Of a stretch of 64,000 nt of DNA, positions 23,762 through 36,558 are shown in pieces. Every line of letters starts with the position of its first letter. Positions within the stretch are counted from its first letter, which is position 1. The position numbers and the translations under genes are program-made. The notes below the pieces were generated by a model. That model was not told where the DNA came from. It ran no database searches and saw nothing but the letters and a program-made list of their open reading frames with translations. Origin of the DNA: Capsicum annuum (Eukaryota > Streptophyta > Magnoliopsida > Solanales > Solanaceae); contig NC_061115.1 of the NCBI RefSeq assembly GCF_002878395.1, positions 210,133,506-210,197,505 of the forward strand, written 5' to 3'.

Positions 23762-23774
23762 AAGGGGGAGATAT
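23762..23774 (+). other. Polypurine tract, element D1
   Basis: AAGGGGGAGATAT directly before the LTR; plus-strand priming site. Confidence 0.8.
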
Positions 23775-26115
23775 TATAATAACTCAAACTTTCTTAGCTT
23801 AGAATCGTCCTTAGATGTTAATAGATAGCTTCATAAATGAATAATATTTATTCCATGTGGTATTTTCCAGATTAAGACTTTTTATGGTATGGGAAGTTGA
23901 ATTATCTTTCCATAGATATAAGATTCACCAAAATCGGATAAGCGGGTAGACGTTATGCCTATTTTAAGTTCCTATCGCAAAACTCTATCATTTGGATGCT
24001 TAGCGCATCGCAGAACAGTGTAAAATTCCGATTGTCTTTTTCTAGTGGCCCTCCGCGATAGCACCGCATCGCAGAGAGGGCCAATTTCCTATTTGGTAAT
24101 TTCCAGTATGACCTCGTGATACTGGTCAAAATGATAAACTAAATGGCTGAGCAATTGTGGCGCGTCACGGAGGGAGCCCTGTTCCCATTCGTTCCTTTTC
24201 TAGTGAGCCACCGTGATAATGGTGCGTCGCGTGTCCACCCACTTTAGAAAAATGTACGTATTCCAATTTCGTATAAAGGTTTAAAAAGGATATTTTGGTA
24301 AATCCCTAACCCCCAATCGGTCCAAAAACAAAATATTAATCATATTTCAAAGCACTTTATGCTTTATTCATCATTCTCTCTCAAGCAAAACCCTAAGACT
24401 CATACTTCCTCTCAAAGAAATCCAAAATTTCTCCATCAATTCTCCAAGATAATACAAGATTAAGGTATCCCAATACAATAACTCTAACAATTCATCTCCA
24501 AAGCATTAATAGAGATCCAAGATTCAAGATTTCCATCAAAGAACATCAATTAAGGTATGTGGGGTATGAACAAGGATAATCCTTTCATCCTTGTGCCCAA
24601 AACTTATTTTAAATTCAACTTTTACTGAATTTTATGTGATTTTCCATGAAATTAAAGTTAGGATTTATACCCAATATTGCTATTTATGAGATAATGAGAT
24701 TTTCATTGATTTAGAAATTGAATTACATGATTTTGTTTATATTTTCATGCATATTGCTGAAATTTCTAGATTTTATGATGAATTATAAGTGTTTACATTA
24801 TCAAGCATGAATTTTAAGATGTTTTAACATGAGATTGATGCATGAGTCATTGTGCCCTACTTAAGACTTCTATTTTGAGATTTATTTGTGCTATGAGCAA
24901 CCCCAGACAAGATTACTATCAGATTTTGATAAAAATTTGACCTTTGGGTCCTCAGCTAAGATAAAGAATCCACTTTGCTCATATAACTTGATATTTAACC
25001 ATGTGCTATATTTTTGAAGTGGTTTTCTTAAGATTTTGATCTTAAGAATGGGAGTAGTATTTAACATCGAGATGGGTAGGTTACTACGATTTCATACCCC
25101 AGAGCTACGTGCCAACATAGGATTTAGTTTATTCTCACTTCTACATGGATGGCTCAGATTGTGATCACTTAAGATAGAAGTTCTGTTTCGATGGCAAGGG
25201 TACATCAATCCTACCTAACAAGGGCCAGATGTGGGATTCCATGGATGCTCATATGGTGTATGTCGGTTAGAAGAACCTCCCAATAAGATGTCCCCTACTT
25301 TTAAAATAGTTTATTGGCGTAAAGCCTTAAGATAAAAACATATATTTTGAAAGCTATGGTTTTAAGAATCTTTAAGTCTTGAGATGAAGTATTCCCCTTA
25401 CAAATTGATAAGATGATGTAGCAGCTTTCAAAAAGAACAAATTTTTGAACTGAATGTTATGGCTCACAAGATTCATACTACATGCTCTATTATTTATGAT
25501 TTATGACCTTCTGATTTCTGATCACTCGAGCCTATGTGAGTCATTTACATTTAGCATGCATGATTTTTATAAACTGTGATGATATTGTTTACTTATTGCA
25601 TGCACCCCCATATACTCAGTTCATCATCAAGGTACTGATTCATATATATGTCTATGTGCTACATTATTTCATAATGTAGATTCAGGTGCTTAGTCTCAGC
25701 AGCGTGAGTGATTCTCGAGCATCTCATCTAAAACCCTACAGTTGGTGAGTCCCTATAGTTTGGGGACTTAGTTAGTCATACTTTTAGTTTATTAGTAGAT
25801 GTTCTATTTTGCATTTCAGACAGTTTGAGTAAGCTGGGGCCTGTCCCAGTGACTCTGTAGATTCAGGTAGTAGAGGCTTATTGGACTACTAGATTCAGTT
25901 TTAGATATTTGATTCAGAATTTAGATTTTCAGTATGTTTTACCAAGACTTCTAGTATGTATCAGATAGGATTTTTTGCAGTTGTTATGTTTTCATATTCA
26001 TATTACTCCTATTTTGAGATTTAGACTTAGTAGAAATTATCCAGGGTTAGCTCAGGACTACTTGTAATTCGAAGCACCGTGTGGCATCCCGAGAATCAAA
26101 TTTCGGGGCATTACA
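23775..26115 (+). repeat. Gypsy LTR, family D, full length
   Basis: 2341 bp, from TATAATAACTC (degraded TGTAATACCCC) to GGGGCATTACA. It serves at once as 3' LTR of D1 and 5' LTR of D2, since a primer site follows at 26120. Contains a CG-rich block (about 23985-24230: GCATCGCAGA, GCGTCACGG) and AAACCCTAAG near 24385, probably close to the transcript start. Confidence 0.85.
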
Positions 26116-26119
26116 ATCT

Positions 26120-26131
26120 TAGTATCAGAGC
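26120..26131 (+). other. Primer binding site, element D2
   Basis: TAGTATCAGAGC: initiator-Met tRNA site with one substitution, just past the shared LTR. Confidence 0.75.
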
Positions 26132-26320
26132 CTAAGGTTTAGAGATTCCTAGGGAGTCTGACAAGCCGCGTTACATAGAGTATTGATCATCATTGTGAAG
26201 CATGCCACATCTATGAGCAAGAGGCTATGGAGCATTTTAGGATATCTTCTCTTCTTTCATGATCTATCTTGTTTTTAGTGTCTCTATCTGCTTCTAACTC
26301 GTACTTTTATGTGATAGAAA

Positions 26321-27440
26321 ATGCCTCCTCATTGAGATAACACCCACAAAAATGATAACCATCCACCTCAGCCCGTAGATCCTTTAAATGAGAATGTGTC
26401 ACATGCAGAGTTTTGGGCTGCCTTTCAGGCATTAGCCCAAGCTGTGACAGCCAATGTTTAGGCTAAACATTAGGATGCACTCCTACCTAAAAAATATGGG
26501 GACTTAGCCACAGCTTGGATCCGAGATTTTATGAGAATAAACTCTCCAAAATTCTTTGGGTCGAAGGCAGATAAGGACCCATAGCTTTATCTAGATGAGG
26601 TGAAGAAGATCACCCAAATTATGCATGTTTCTGAAGAGAAAAATAGAATTGGCATCCTATAGGTTGAAAGATGTTGCATATGATTAGGTAGTGATGTGGA
26701 AGAAAAGTAGACGAGAGAATAGAACTCCCATGACTTTGCAGATGTTTTAGGATGCGTTCTTAGACAAATTTTTCCCACATGAGATGAGGGAAGCTAAGAT
26801 AGAAGAGTTCATAAACTTGAGGCAAGGCTCAATGATAGTAAATGAGTATTGCCTCAAGTTCAACCAGTTGTCCAAGCATGCCCCAGATCAGATGGCTGAC
26901 CCTAGGTTACGCATGAGCAAGTTTGTGACCGATGTGTCTAGGTTGGTAGTTAAGGAGTGTAGGACTGCTATGCTCATTGGTGACATAGACCTTCTTAGAT
27001 TGATGATCCATGCTCAGTAGATTGAGGCAGAAAAGATAAAGGAAATAGAGAGAGAGAGAGAGTAAATAAGAGGGCTAGAACAGGGTAATTTGATCATTGT
27101 CAGAATAGATTTGGGGAGAAAATCATTCACAGTTTCAGATTTGTTCATATATGCTTGCACCTTTTTTAGCCAGTGCTCCTGTACCCAAAAATATACAGAA
27201 ACAGTGGGGTAAGTCTTCTATATCCAAATCTCAGAATAGTATGAGTGGAAAGCCTAATCATCCCCCATGTGCTAAATGTGGTAAGAATCATGAAGGTGAA
27301 TCTTTGTGGGGCCAGAAGGGTTGTTATGGTTATGGCCAGCAGGGTTATGAAATCAAAGAGCACCCCCGCATGCTAGACGGGGGAATAGATATGTTCGTCC
27401 TCAGACTCAAGCTAATAGTGCACCAGCTTCTCTAGGTCAC
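26321..27440 (+). pseudogene. Gypsy gag, element D2
   Basis: Begins ATGCCTCCTC at 26321 (MPP, the usual gag start), with a stop at codon 5. Continues through DFMRINSPKFFG (about 26527), EFINLRQGSMIVNEYCLKF (26806-26865), RLRMSKFVTDVSRLVVKEC (about 26905) and a zinc-knuckle region CAKCGKNHEGE (about 27269) in which the second knuckle reads CYGYGQQGYEIKE, with the His replaced by Tyr. It is closely similar to the D1 gag, so D1 and D2 are the same family. Stops and shifts near 26461, 26581 and 27019 disable it. Confidence 0.8.
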
Positions 27441-27539
27441 CCAGCCCCTCCTCAGGGTGCTTCATCCAGTACCTGTGGCGGCTAGTGCCAAAATTGATTT
27501 TATACTTTACTATCCCATCAGGAGTGGAAGGATTCACCC

Positions 27540-28355
27540 GATGTTATGTGACCCCTCTAGTTGCAGTTAATTTTGAGATGAGTTCAGAAAAGATCCCTGA
27601 GCCTTTCTTGGTTTCTACTCTAGTAGGTGAGTCAGTTGTTTCTAAATAGATCTATAAAAAGTTTCCTATTACAGTTCTTCATAAAGTCATGTTAGCAGAC
27701 TTGATAGAGTTAGACATGGTTGATTTTGATCTTATTTTTGGTATGGATTAGCTTCATTCCTGTTATGCTTCAATAGATTATCGCACTCGAGTGGTGAAGT
27801 TTCAGTTTCTAGATGAGCCAATTTTTGAGTGGTCAGGTAATTCAGTGTCTCTCAAGGGCTATTTCATATCTTATCTTAAGGACAAAAAGTTGATATCCAA
27901 AGGTTGCATTTATCATCTAGTTCGAGTTGAAGATACTAAGTCTGAGACTCCAACAATTCAGTCTGTCCGAGTAGTTAATGAATTTCCTGATGTTTTTACA
28001 GAAGATCTCCTAGGGGTACCTCTCGATAGAGAGATAGAATTCGGTATTGACCTTCTCTCATATACTCAACCTATTTCTATCCCTCTTTATCGTATGGCTA
28101 CCGCAGAGTTTAAGGAGTTGAAAGAGCAACTCAAGTATCTTTTAGATAAAGGTTTCATGAGGCTTAGTGTTTCTCTATGGGGAACTTCTGTTCTATTCGT
28201 GCAAAACAAAGATAGTTCTTTGCGAATGTGCATTGACTATTGCTAGCTGAATAAAGTTACAGTTAAAAACAAATATTCTCTTCCTAGAATTGATGACTTG
28301 TTTGATAAACTCCAAGGTGAAATTTATTTCTCAAAGATAGGCCTTAGATCCGGCG
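27540..28355 (+). pseudogene. Gypsy protease/RT 5' part, element D2
   Basis: The protease active-site region is largely missing; reading resumes at VTPLVAVNFEM (27548). A clean 151-codon stretch runs 27791-28246 from the protease tail through [11 protein letters not shown] and [16 protein letters not shown] to [10 protein letters not shown] continues to LRSGD at 28355 and then stops at a rearranged joint. RT palm motifs, RNase H and integrase are deleted. Confidence 0.8.
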
Positions 28356-28363
28356 ATCTCAAA

Positions 28364-28396
28364 GATTGGGGGTTGGTAAATCCCCAACCCCCAATC
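28364..28396. repeat. Perfect 13-bp inverted repeat at deletion joint
   Basis: GATTGGGGGTTGG (28364-28376) and CCAACCCCCAATC (28384-28396) are exact complements with a 7-nt spacer, at the point where pol is joined to mid-LTR sequence. Just before it, TCTCAAAGAT (28356-28365) repeats the same ten bases found at 28329-28338. Confidence 0.85.
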
Positions 28397-29242
28397 CATC
28401 CAAAAATAAAAAATTAATCATATTTCAAAGCACTTTATTCTTTATTCATTATCCTCTCTCATGCAAAACCCTGAGGCTCATACTTCCTCTCTAAGAAACT
28501 CAAAATTTCTCCATCAATTCTCCAAGATAATACATGCCAACGTAGGATTCAGATTATCCCACTTCTACAAGGATGACTCAGATTGTGATCACTTAAAATA
28601 GAAGTTCTATTTCGATGACAAGGGTAGAACAACCCTACTTGATGGGGGCCAGACGTGGGACTCCATGGATGCTCATATGGTGTATGTCTGCTGGAAGAAC
28701 CTCCCAATAAAATGTCCCTTACTCTTAAAATAGTTTATTGGCGTAAAGCCTTATGATAAAAGCATATATTTTGAAAGCAATGGTTTTAAGATTCTTTAAG
28801 TCTTGAGATGAAGTATTCCCCTTACAAATTGATAAGATGATGTAGCAGCTTTCAGAAAGAACAAATTTTTGAACTAAATGTTATGGCTCACAAGATTCAT
28901 ACTACATGCTCTATTATTAGTAGATATTCCTTTATACATTTCAGATAGTTTTAGTCAGCTGGGGCCTATGCAAGTGACTCTCTAGATTCAGATAGTAGAG
29001 GCTCGTCAGATTACTAGATTCAGTTTTAGACATTTGATTCAGAATTCAAATTTATCAGTATTATTTTATCAAGACTTCTAGTATGTATCAGATAAGATTT
29101 TCTGCATTTATTATGTTTTCATATTCATATTACTCCTATTTTGAGATTTAGATTTAGTAGAAAGCAACCATGGTTAGCTCAGGACTACTTATAGTTCGGA
29201 GAATTGTGTGTCATCCCGGGAATCAGGTTTTGGGGTGTTACA
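28375..29242 (+). repeat. Gypsy LTR, family D, internally deleted
   Basis: Matches the full LTR from about 24297 onward but skips two blocks: near 28533 (missing about 24460-25105) and near 28918 (missing about 25490-25790). Ends GGGGTGTTACA at 29242, then meets the minus-strand element directly. Confidence 0.8.
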
Positions 29243-32200
29243 TTTTGAGTTTGTGGAGAAGAGGTAAGGATACTTGGTTCATATATCTGCTTATGCTTCC
29301 CAAGTAGCCTCCTCAACGAACTGATTCCGCCAAAGAACTTTGACTAGGGGAACTTCTTCATTCCTCAGTCTGCGAACTTGATGATTAAGAATTTTGACTA
29401 GAACTTCTTCATCAGAGAGACTGTTCTGAACATCTATACCCTCTATAGGGATTTCAAATGCTGGGTCATCAATGCATTTTTTAAGCAGGGAGACGTGATA
29501 CAATGGGTGCACTGAAGCTAAGTCTTAAGGCCACTCAAGCTCATAAGCTACCTTTCCAAATAGCTGAGGATTTGGTAAGGACCGATATATCGGGGACTGA
29601 ACTTCCCTTTCTTGCCAAACCTCTTCACTCTATTCATAGGTGAGATTTTCAAATACATAAAATCACCAATCTCAATCTCGAGATCTTTTCTTCTCACGTC
29701 AGGCATACGATTTCTACCAGCTCGAAGCTAACTTAAGCCTTTCTCTTATCAATTAAACTTTTTCTAAGGTATCAAATACAAAGTCAGGCCCTACCACCGT
29801 GGCCTCACCTACTTCAAACCAAATAATGGGAGATCTATACCTCCTTCCATATAGCACCTCAAAAGGAGCCATCTAAAGATTGGAATAATAACTGTTATTA
29901 TACGCAAACTCAATCAAAGGCAAGTGGTCATCCCAACTACTCTTAAAGTCAATGGTGCATGCTCTTAACATATATTCTAGAGTCTGGATGGTCCTTTCTG
30001 CTTGACCGTCTATTTGAGGGTGGAAGGTTGTACTGAGGAGAAGCTGGGTTCCAAGACTCTTTTGGAAGGCTTTCCAAAAGTGAGAGGTGAACTACGTACC
30101 TCTATATGAAATGATGGACAATGGAACTCCATGCTATATGACTAACTCTCTGGCATAGATCTTGGCATAATCCTCCGCTGAGTAAAAGGTATGAACTGGT
30201 ATGAAATGGGCTAATTTGGTCATTCTATCCACAATGACCCAAATCGAATTATGCTGGCGACGAGTATGGGTCAAACCCATAACAAAATCCATGTTCATAT
30301 CCTCCTACTTCCAAGTAGGAATACTGAAATCCTGCTTAGCTCCACTAGGCTTCTGATGCTCGATCTTAACTTGCTGACATGTCGAGCACTTATCTACAAA
30401 CTCTGCAATGTCTCTCTTCATCCCACTCTACCAATAGACTTCCCACAGTCATGGTAAATCTTAGTGGCCCCTGGGTGAATCGAGTAGCAAGCACCATACA
30501 CTTTTACAAGAATCCATTGTCTTACGCCATTCACACATAGCATACATAGTCTACCCTAGTAGCGTAATGCACCATATCCCCCTTGGGAGAAAACCTCTAC
30601 TTTTTGATCTCTGACTGAATTATTTAGTTTAACTAAACTGGGATCCCTGTCTGGGATCCCTGTCCTTCTTTTCTTTTACTTTGGAAACCAAAGATGATTC
30701 AAGCTATTCTAAATCCATACGACTACCTTCTGTTGAGTCGACTAAGTGGACACCTAATCGGACAAGCTGATGAACTTCCTGAACTAAATTTCTCTTACCA
30801 TCCTCCATGTGAGCAACACTACCCATGGACATCCTGCTGAGAGCATCAACCACTACATTGACCTTGCCAGGATGACAGAGAACACTCATGTCATAGTCTT
30901 TCAACAACTCTAGCCATTTTCTCTGATGTAGGTTCAGGTCCTTCTAAGAAAATACATACTGTAGGCTTTTATGGTCTGTGAACACATCAACATGTACTCC
31001 ATACAAATAATGCCTCCAAATCTTTAAGGCAAAGACTACAACAGCTAACTCAAGATCATGAGTGGGGTAATTCTTTTCATGAGGCTTAAGCTGTCTAGAG
31101 GCATAGGCTATGACCTTACCTCTCTACATCCAAACATACCCCAAACCAACTCTGGAAGCATCATAATATACAACAAACCTGGTAGAGTCAAAACTAGGGC
31201 TAAGTGAGTCGAGTCTTCAACTTATGAAAACTCTTCTTACAAGAATCTAACCATTAGAACTTGACTTTCTTCTATGTTAATCTATGCAATAAACAAAAAT
31301 CCCTCAACAAACCATCGGTAATAGACAGCCAAACCCAAGAAACTCCTGATATCTGATGGAGAGATGGGTCTAGGCCAGTTTTTTACCGCTTTGGTCTTTT
31401 GGGGATCGACTTTAATGCCATCACCTAAAACTATATGACTAAGGAAAGCTATTGACCTTAGCCAAAATTAACATTCACTAAATTTGGCAAACAACTGATG
31501 GGCTCTGAGAGTTTGTAATAATATTTTAAGATGGTCTGCATGATCATGTTCACTGTAGGAGAAGACAAGAATGTCATCAATGAAGACTATGACAAACATA
31601 TCCAAGTACTGATTGAACACATGGTTCATCAAGTCCATGAAATATGATGGGGCATTGGTAAAATCAAATGACATGACTAGGAATTCAAAGTGACCATACC
31701 GAGTTCTGAAAACTATTTTTAGAATGTCACCTTTTTTGAATCTGATCTGATGATAGCTAGATCTAAGGTCTATCTTAGAAAAGTAACTGGAACCCTGAAG
31801 TTGATTAAATAAGTCATCGATTTTAGGAAGTGGATACTTGTTCTTGACCTTGACTTTGTTCAACTGATGATAGTCAATAGATATTCTGAGACAATCGTCT
31901 TTCTTACACATAAATAGAATGGGTGCACCCTAAGGGGATATGCTGGGTCTGATGAATCCCTTATCTAGGAGATCCTTCAACTGTTCTTTTAATTGTTTGA
32001 GTTCTGCTGGATCCATTGTATAGTGGCATAGATATAGGCTAAGTATCAGGAAGAAGGTCTATTCTAAAATCAATTTCCCGCTCGAGAGGGACTCTAGAAA
32101 GATCTCCTAGAAACACATCTGGAAATTCACATACTGCTGGAACTGACTCAAGATTGGGAGTCTCGAAACTAAAATCCTTAACTCGAACAAGATGATAGAC

Positions 32201-32712
32201 ATACCAAATATATATAATTTTTCTCGCCCTTAGGTATAAAATGAGCTGACCCCTAAATGCTGAAGTACTACCCCTCTATTTTAGGATAGGTTCATTTGAG
32301 AACTAAAAATAGACAACCCTATTTCTACAGTCAATCAAAGCATAGAATGAATGAAGTCAATCCATGTTTAGAATGATGTCAAAATCTGTCATCTCTAGCT
32401 CTACTAAGTTTGCTGGTGTAACTTTCTAAGATACTGTAATCGGACAGTTCCTGTATACCCGTCGGGCTATGATAGATTTACCACTGGGTTAGAGACTAAC
32501 AAGGTCTCTGCTAGGATTTTGGAACTAACTCTTAAGTCAACATCTATATATGGAGTTATAAAGGATAAAAAAGCTCTTGGATCTAGCAAAGCATAAATAT
32601 GTAAATGATAAACTTATAACGTACCAGTGACCACATCAGGAGAACTTTCCTGATCCTGTAGGGACTAAAGTGCATAGAGTGTGTTTGGGCACTTCCCACT
32701 GGTGGGACTGGA
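29243..32712 (-). pseudogene. Gypsy pol, minus-strand element
   Basis: Pol read from high to low coordinates. The tail of protease and the pre-RT linker lie at about 32700-31990. RT lies at 31911-31468, with [33 protein letters not shown] and FIDDILVFS, so both catalytic Asp of the last motif are kept. RNase H is at about 31250-30790 (YHPG-like CHPGKVNVVVDALSRMS at 30870). The integrase zinc region and core (about 30560-29900) are broken by stops. The C-terminal HPLYHVSLLKKC and chromodomain-like HQVRRLRNEEVPLVKVLWRN lie at 29512-29291. The 3' LTR and polypurine tract are missing: the element is cut at 29243. ORFs on the plus strand here are shadows. Confidence 0.85.
32708..32712. other. Target duplication CTGGA (left copy)
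   Basis: CTGGA immediately before the solo LTR; the identical five bases follow the LTR at 35217-35221. Confidence 0.9.
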
Positions 32713-35216
32713 TGTAACACCCCGAATCTAGTACCCGTAATGCTACATGGTGCTTATGACCTCGAAGGACCACAAGCTAACCTATGACTGATATCTATAC
32801 CTATATACTATATAATATACTGTATAATATAGAAACATAAAATGATAGGCCATAAGGTTAAAAACTGAGACATGATATTTGATAAATATATACCATTTGG
32901 GTGAGGTATGAAATACCCAAAACAAACTGAAATAAGCTATCTGAACATCCTATAGTCTAGACAGCCTCTAAAACATGACTATCTAAATAAGGAGTTGATG
33001 GGACATGTCCCCAACTAACTCCAACTAATAAATTAATGAATAAAATAATAAAGTAATGATCATGTCCTTGAAAGATGAGGACTCACTTCTAACTCTGAAT
33101 GCTGAGACTGGAAATGCTACTGATGCTCTGGAGCTTGTGTCTCTGAATCTATGGTATAAAACACCATAAAGCGAAAGCGTCAGTACTTTCAATGTACTGG
33201 TATGCATGTGAGATAGGCTAAATGCATGGGGTTTATATGCATGAACAATAATAATAATAGACTAATTATCATGGGCGTGAGAATACATGCATGAGACATA
33301 ATAACTGACACTGATACTATGATAACATGATTACTGAATATGAATACTAATGAGTGACTATATCTGACAGTCCTGATTCTGATTGAACTATTTGAGTTTC
33401 GTACTAAGATGAGTTGACTATATCTGGCAATCCTGAAATCTGAAAAACTATTTAAGTTTTTGACTGATACTGATACTGAAACTGTAGGAAGTAGTTATCT
33501 AAATGACATGCCCCAAATGATGAACTAGGGTCCAATTTGTGCCCTAATTGGAAGGGTGTCAATACTGCACACTGGTAAGGACAACATATGAGAGACCCTC
33601 ATATAACAGGTAACTCTAGTGAGAATGGTGGGAACCCTCATATAATAGGTTAAGATACCTCATCTACCCTTATATAACATGCTACAATATCTTAACCTAC
33701 GCTGGCTATATAGTTCTAGAATGCAAGGATTGCTTCTAAGATTCACACCCTCTAAATAACAGGTGAGTTCCCATCCTTGGGCTCACTCGGTGCTAATTCC
33801 TAATCCCATCCGAATAGACATTGTTCATGATTAATTGAACTGAATTGGATTGAGTTAACTGAGTTCTGTTGACTGATGGAACGCTATTGATATCTAAAAC
33901 TGACTGAAATTTTTGAGATTACTAAGGTTTCCTGAGTCATGAGACTGACTGAATTCTACTGAACATGGCTTGACTGAGGATATCTTGGAAACATGACACT
34001 GATTCTAGGCACACAACTATATTTTTTAGGTACAAGTACCCCCAGGACTCCATGAAAAGAAACTTGCAAAGCAGGACTTTCTTGAACATATAATAATCAC
34101 TATAATCTATAATTCATTTATTGAAGTATTTAATCAAACAGGTGATAAGAATAAACTTGTACATACATGGGGATTTCATGATATCGTACTAGTTGGGCAT
34201 TTTCCTTCATCTGGGCATTTAATCAAACACATGGTAGGCATAGTATGTGTAGACAATATTATACAACAATTAAACATCATGATTAAATTCTAATTTCATC
34301 ATTCAAGGGTTTAAACATAGTTTACATGAATCCACATCTATGCCAATCAAGTCCACATAAAATTCATCACCCAACATGGGATAGAATTCAATTACTCATT
34401 ATCAACATGAACAAGAGCAGTTCAATCATGAAATTCATAAAAAGATCCATAAGTTGAACTTAGAAAAGGGATTCTTGGGCTTCATGGATGAAAGGAGTCC
34501 ATGAATAAACACTATTACCTGGTAATGAGTTTCTTAAAGTTCTTGAGCTTGAAGGATTTGGATTTCTTAGTTCTTGAAGAAGATTTGGATTTTATTCTTG
34601 GGGATTAATCTTAGAGAGAAAGCCTTAATTTTGTTGTTGTGAAATAATAATGAACAATTGAGTTGAGGTCAGATATAACTCGATATATATAAGTGGGTGG
34701 TAAAAGACCAAAATACCCTTATTAAGATGACTTAAAATAACTAGGCTAGATATGCGACGGTGGGGTGCGAAGGTTCGTCGCTGGGTTGATAGTCTGTTGG
34801 ACTCACCGTCGGTCTAGGACCAGAATTAAGACCTACTACCTTGGTTCGACATGGGGTGCAACAGTCCATCGCTAGCTCAACGATCCGTCGGGCCTCTCCA
34901 TCGCACTCAGACAGAAAGTGGACTCACTGCCTCGATGCAATGGTCTTGGTTGATAGTCTGTCGCTAGTCTGATGATTCGTCGGACTGTACCATCGCATCT
35001 GGGTGGTTTTTTTGCCTTCTGTAAAATGTTCATAACTCTCTCATCCGATACTGGGTTTTGATGAAATTGGTATCGATGGAAAGCTTATTCAATTTCACCT
35101 ATGACAAAAAGTGCAAATCTTAAAAATACCATTTGTACAAAATGAATTCATATTTCAAAGAAAGTTCTAACATCTTTGAGATAATTTTAAGTTAGGAAAA
35201 GGAACGGGGTATTACA
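32713..35216 (-). mobile_element. Solo gypsy LTR, family A
   Basis: 2504-bp LTR bounded by TGTAACACCCC and GGGGTATTACA and by perfect 5-bp duplications. It sits alone inside the gag/protease boundary of the minus-strand gypsy element, with host reading on both sides. This is the classic product of recombination between two LTRs of an inserted element. Same family as 12481-14718 and 49553-51609. Carries the GC-rich CGACGG/CCGTCG block at about 34750-35000. Confidence 0.9.
34681..34696 (-). promoter_or_regulatory. TATA-like element in LTR
   Basis: Minus strand reads CTTATATATATCG about 60-90 bp ahead of the CTCTCTAAGATT region of the LTR, where a transcript start is plausible. Equivalent positions in the related plus-strand LTR are less clear. 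Confidence 0.4.
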
Positions 35217-35221
35217 CTGGA
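35217..35221. other. Target duplication CTGGA (right copy)
   Basis: Second copy of the 5-bp duplication flanking the solo LTR. Confidence 0.9.
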
Positions 35222-36345
35222 AGTGGCATCCTGCTGAATGGTGCGTTCAGATTGAGATAGGGGATGATTATGCTAACTCTACGAACCAACCTAAGGTCAC
35301 TCTCTTACCCTATGGCCTAGCTTGCCACATCCAAAACATATATCACTACCAGCTCGATAGACACCCTGGTGGTTTCTGCCACACTTCTGGCAAAGAGGAT
35401 TTATTCGGGCACTGCTAACACTACCTTGTGGTTTAGGGCCTGGTTCCCTATATTTATTGCTATCTCTAAATTTTGGCACTGGAGCACTAGCTAAAGATGG
35501 AGATAGAACAAAAGATTTCTGGTAAAACTGAGAACGATTACCACCCTTCGACTTAGGCTGGGTCAATTTGAAGCTACCTATTCTATCTCTCTTATTCTCC
35601 CTTTCCTTCTTATTCTTAGCCTCTTCTATCTGCTGAGCATGGACCATGATTTTGGATATATCTATCATCTTAATCAGAGTTGTGGTCCTACACTCCTTGA
35701 CCACACTGTTAGACACACCCAACAAAAACTAACTCATCTTAGATCTACTATCTGCTACTACATGAGGGTCATATCTGGCTAACTGAGTAATCTCGAGAGA
35801 ATACTCTTTCACTTTCATGTTGTCCTATTTTAGATTATTAAACTCCAAAACCTTAGCTTCCCGCAACTCTAGTGGGAAGAACCTATTAAGGAAAGAAGTA
35901 GCAAACTCCTCATATTCTACATGCCCTGCATCTGCGCTCCTATCCATCTTCCACTGCTTAAACCATGTACGACCCACATCCTATAATTGATATGCAGCTA
36001 ACTCCACACTCTTACTGAAATTTACCCCCATGATATCTATGACTTTTTGTACCATGTCAAGGAATTCCTGCGGGTCCTCCTCAGGCTTAGACCCTGTAAA
36101 TAATGAAGGATTTATTCGAGTGAAGTCTTAAATTCTAAATGAAAAAGTATTGGCCACTGGGTTATCCTGAACGACCGCTGGGTGCTCATTCTGGGCAATC
36201 AAAGAATAAGATAGAGTGGTGAAAGCTGCTCTAAATTCTACATGAGAAACGTGCTCATTTAGGGGATCTGCCTGAATGGACGGAGGTGCTGGCTGATTTC
36301 CAGTTCTTCTTTCGTAGGTTCTTTTGGGAGGAATATTCTGTAAGA
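35222..36345 (-). pseudogene. Gypsy gag, minus-strand element
   Basis: Gag read from 36345 downward. The start codon position, expected as ATGCCTCCC, reads ATTCCTCCC. Then DPLNEHVSHVEFRAAF (about 36260), FTRINPSLFTGSKPEEDPQEF (about 36130-36060), core motifs, and a clean C-terminal frame 35725-35297 with GVSNSVVKECRTTTLI, a Lys/Arg-rich stretch, and zinc knuckle CQKCGRNHQG and CFGCGKLGHRVRE; the second has C-x2-C-x4-H and the final Cys lies beyond. Stops occur near 36128, 35980 and 35830. Continues into protease beyond the solo LTR. Confidence 0.8.
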
Positions 36346-36558
36346 AAAAGGAAATATTGGATTAGACAGAAAGTTTAACTTAAGATCATGCTCACTCGCA
36401 CGATATGAACACTGAAAGAAAGGAAACTTTTTCTAAAAATGCCTCATAGCCTCTTATCCATAAGTGTGGTACATTACACACCCATGCACAAGACTATACT
36501 AGATGCGACTTTCAGTCTCACTAGGAATCTATTGAAACTTAGGCTTTGATAGAAAGTT
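36346..36558 (-). other. Leader and degraded primer binding site
   Basis: Untranslated leader of the minus-strand gypsy element. The primer site is at 36541-36556, reading CTATCAAAGCC where TGGTATCAGAGCC is expected, so priming would be impaired. Confidence 0.65.
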
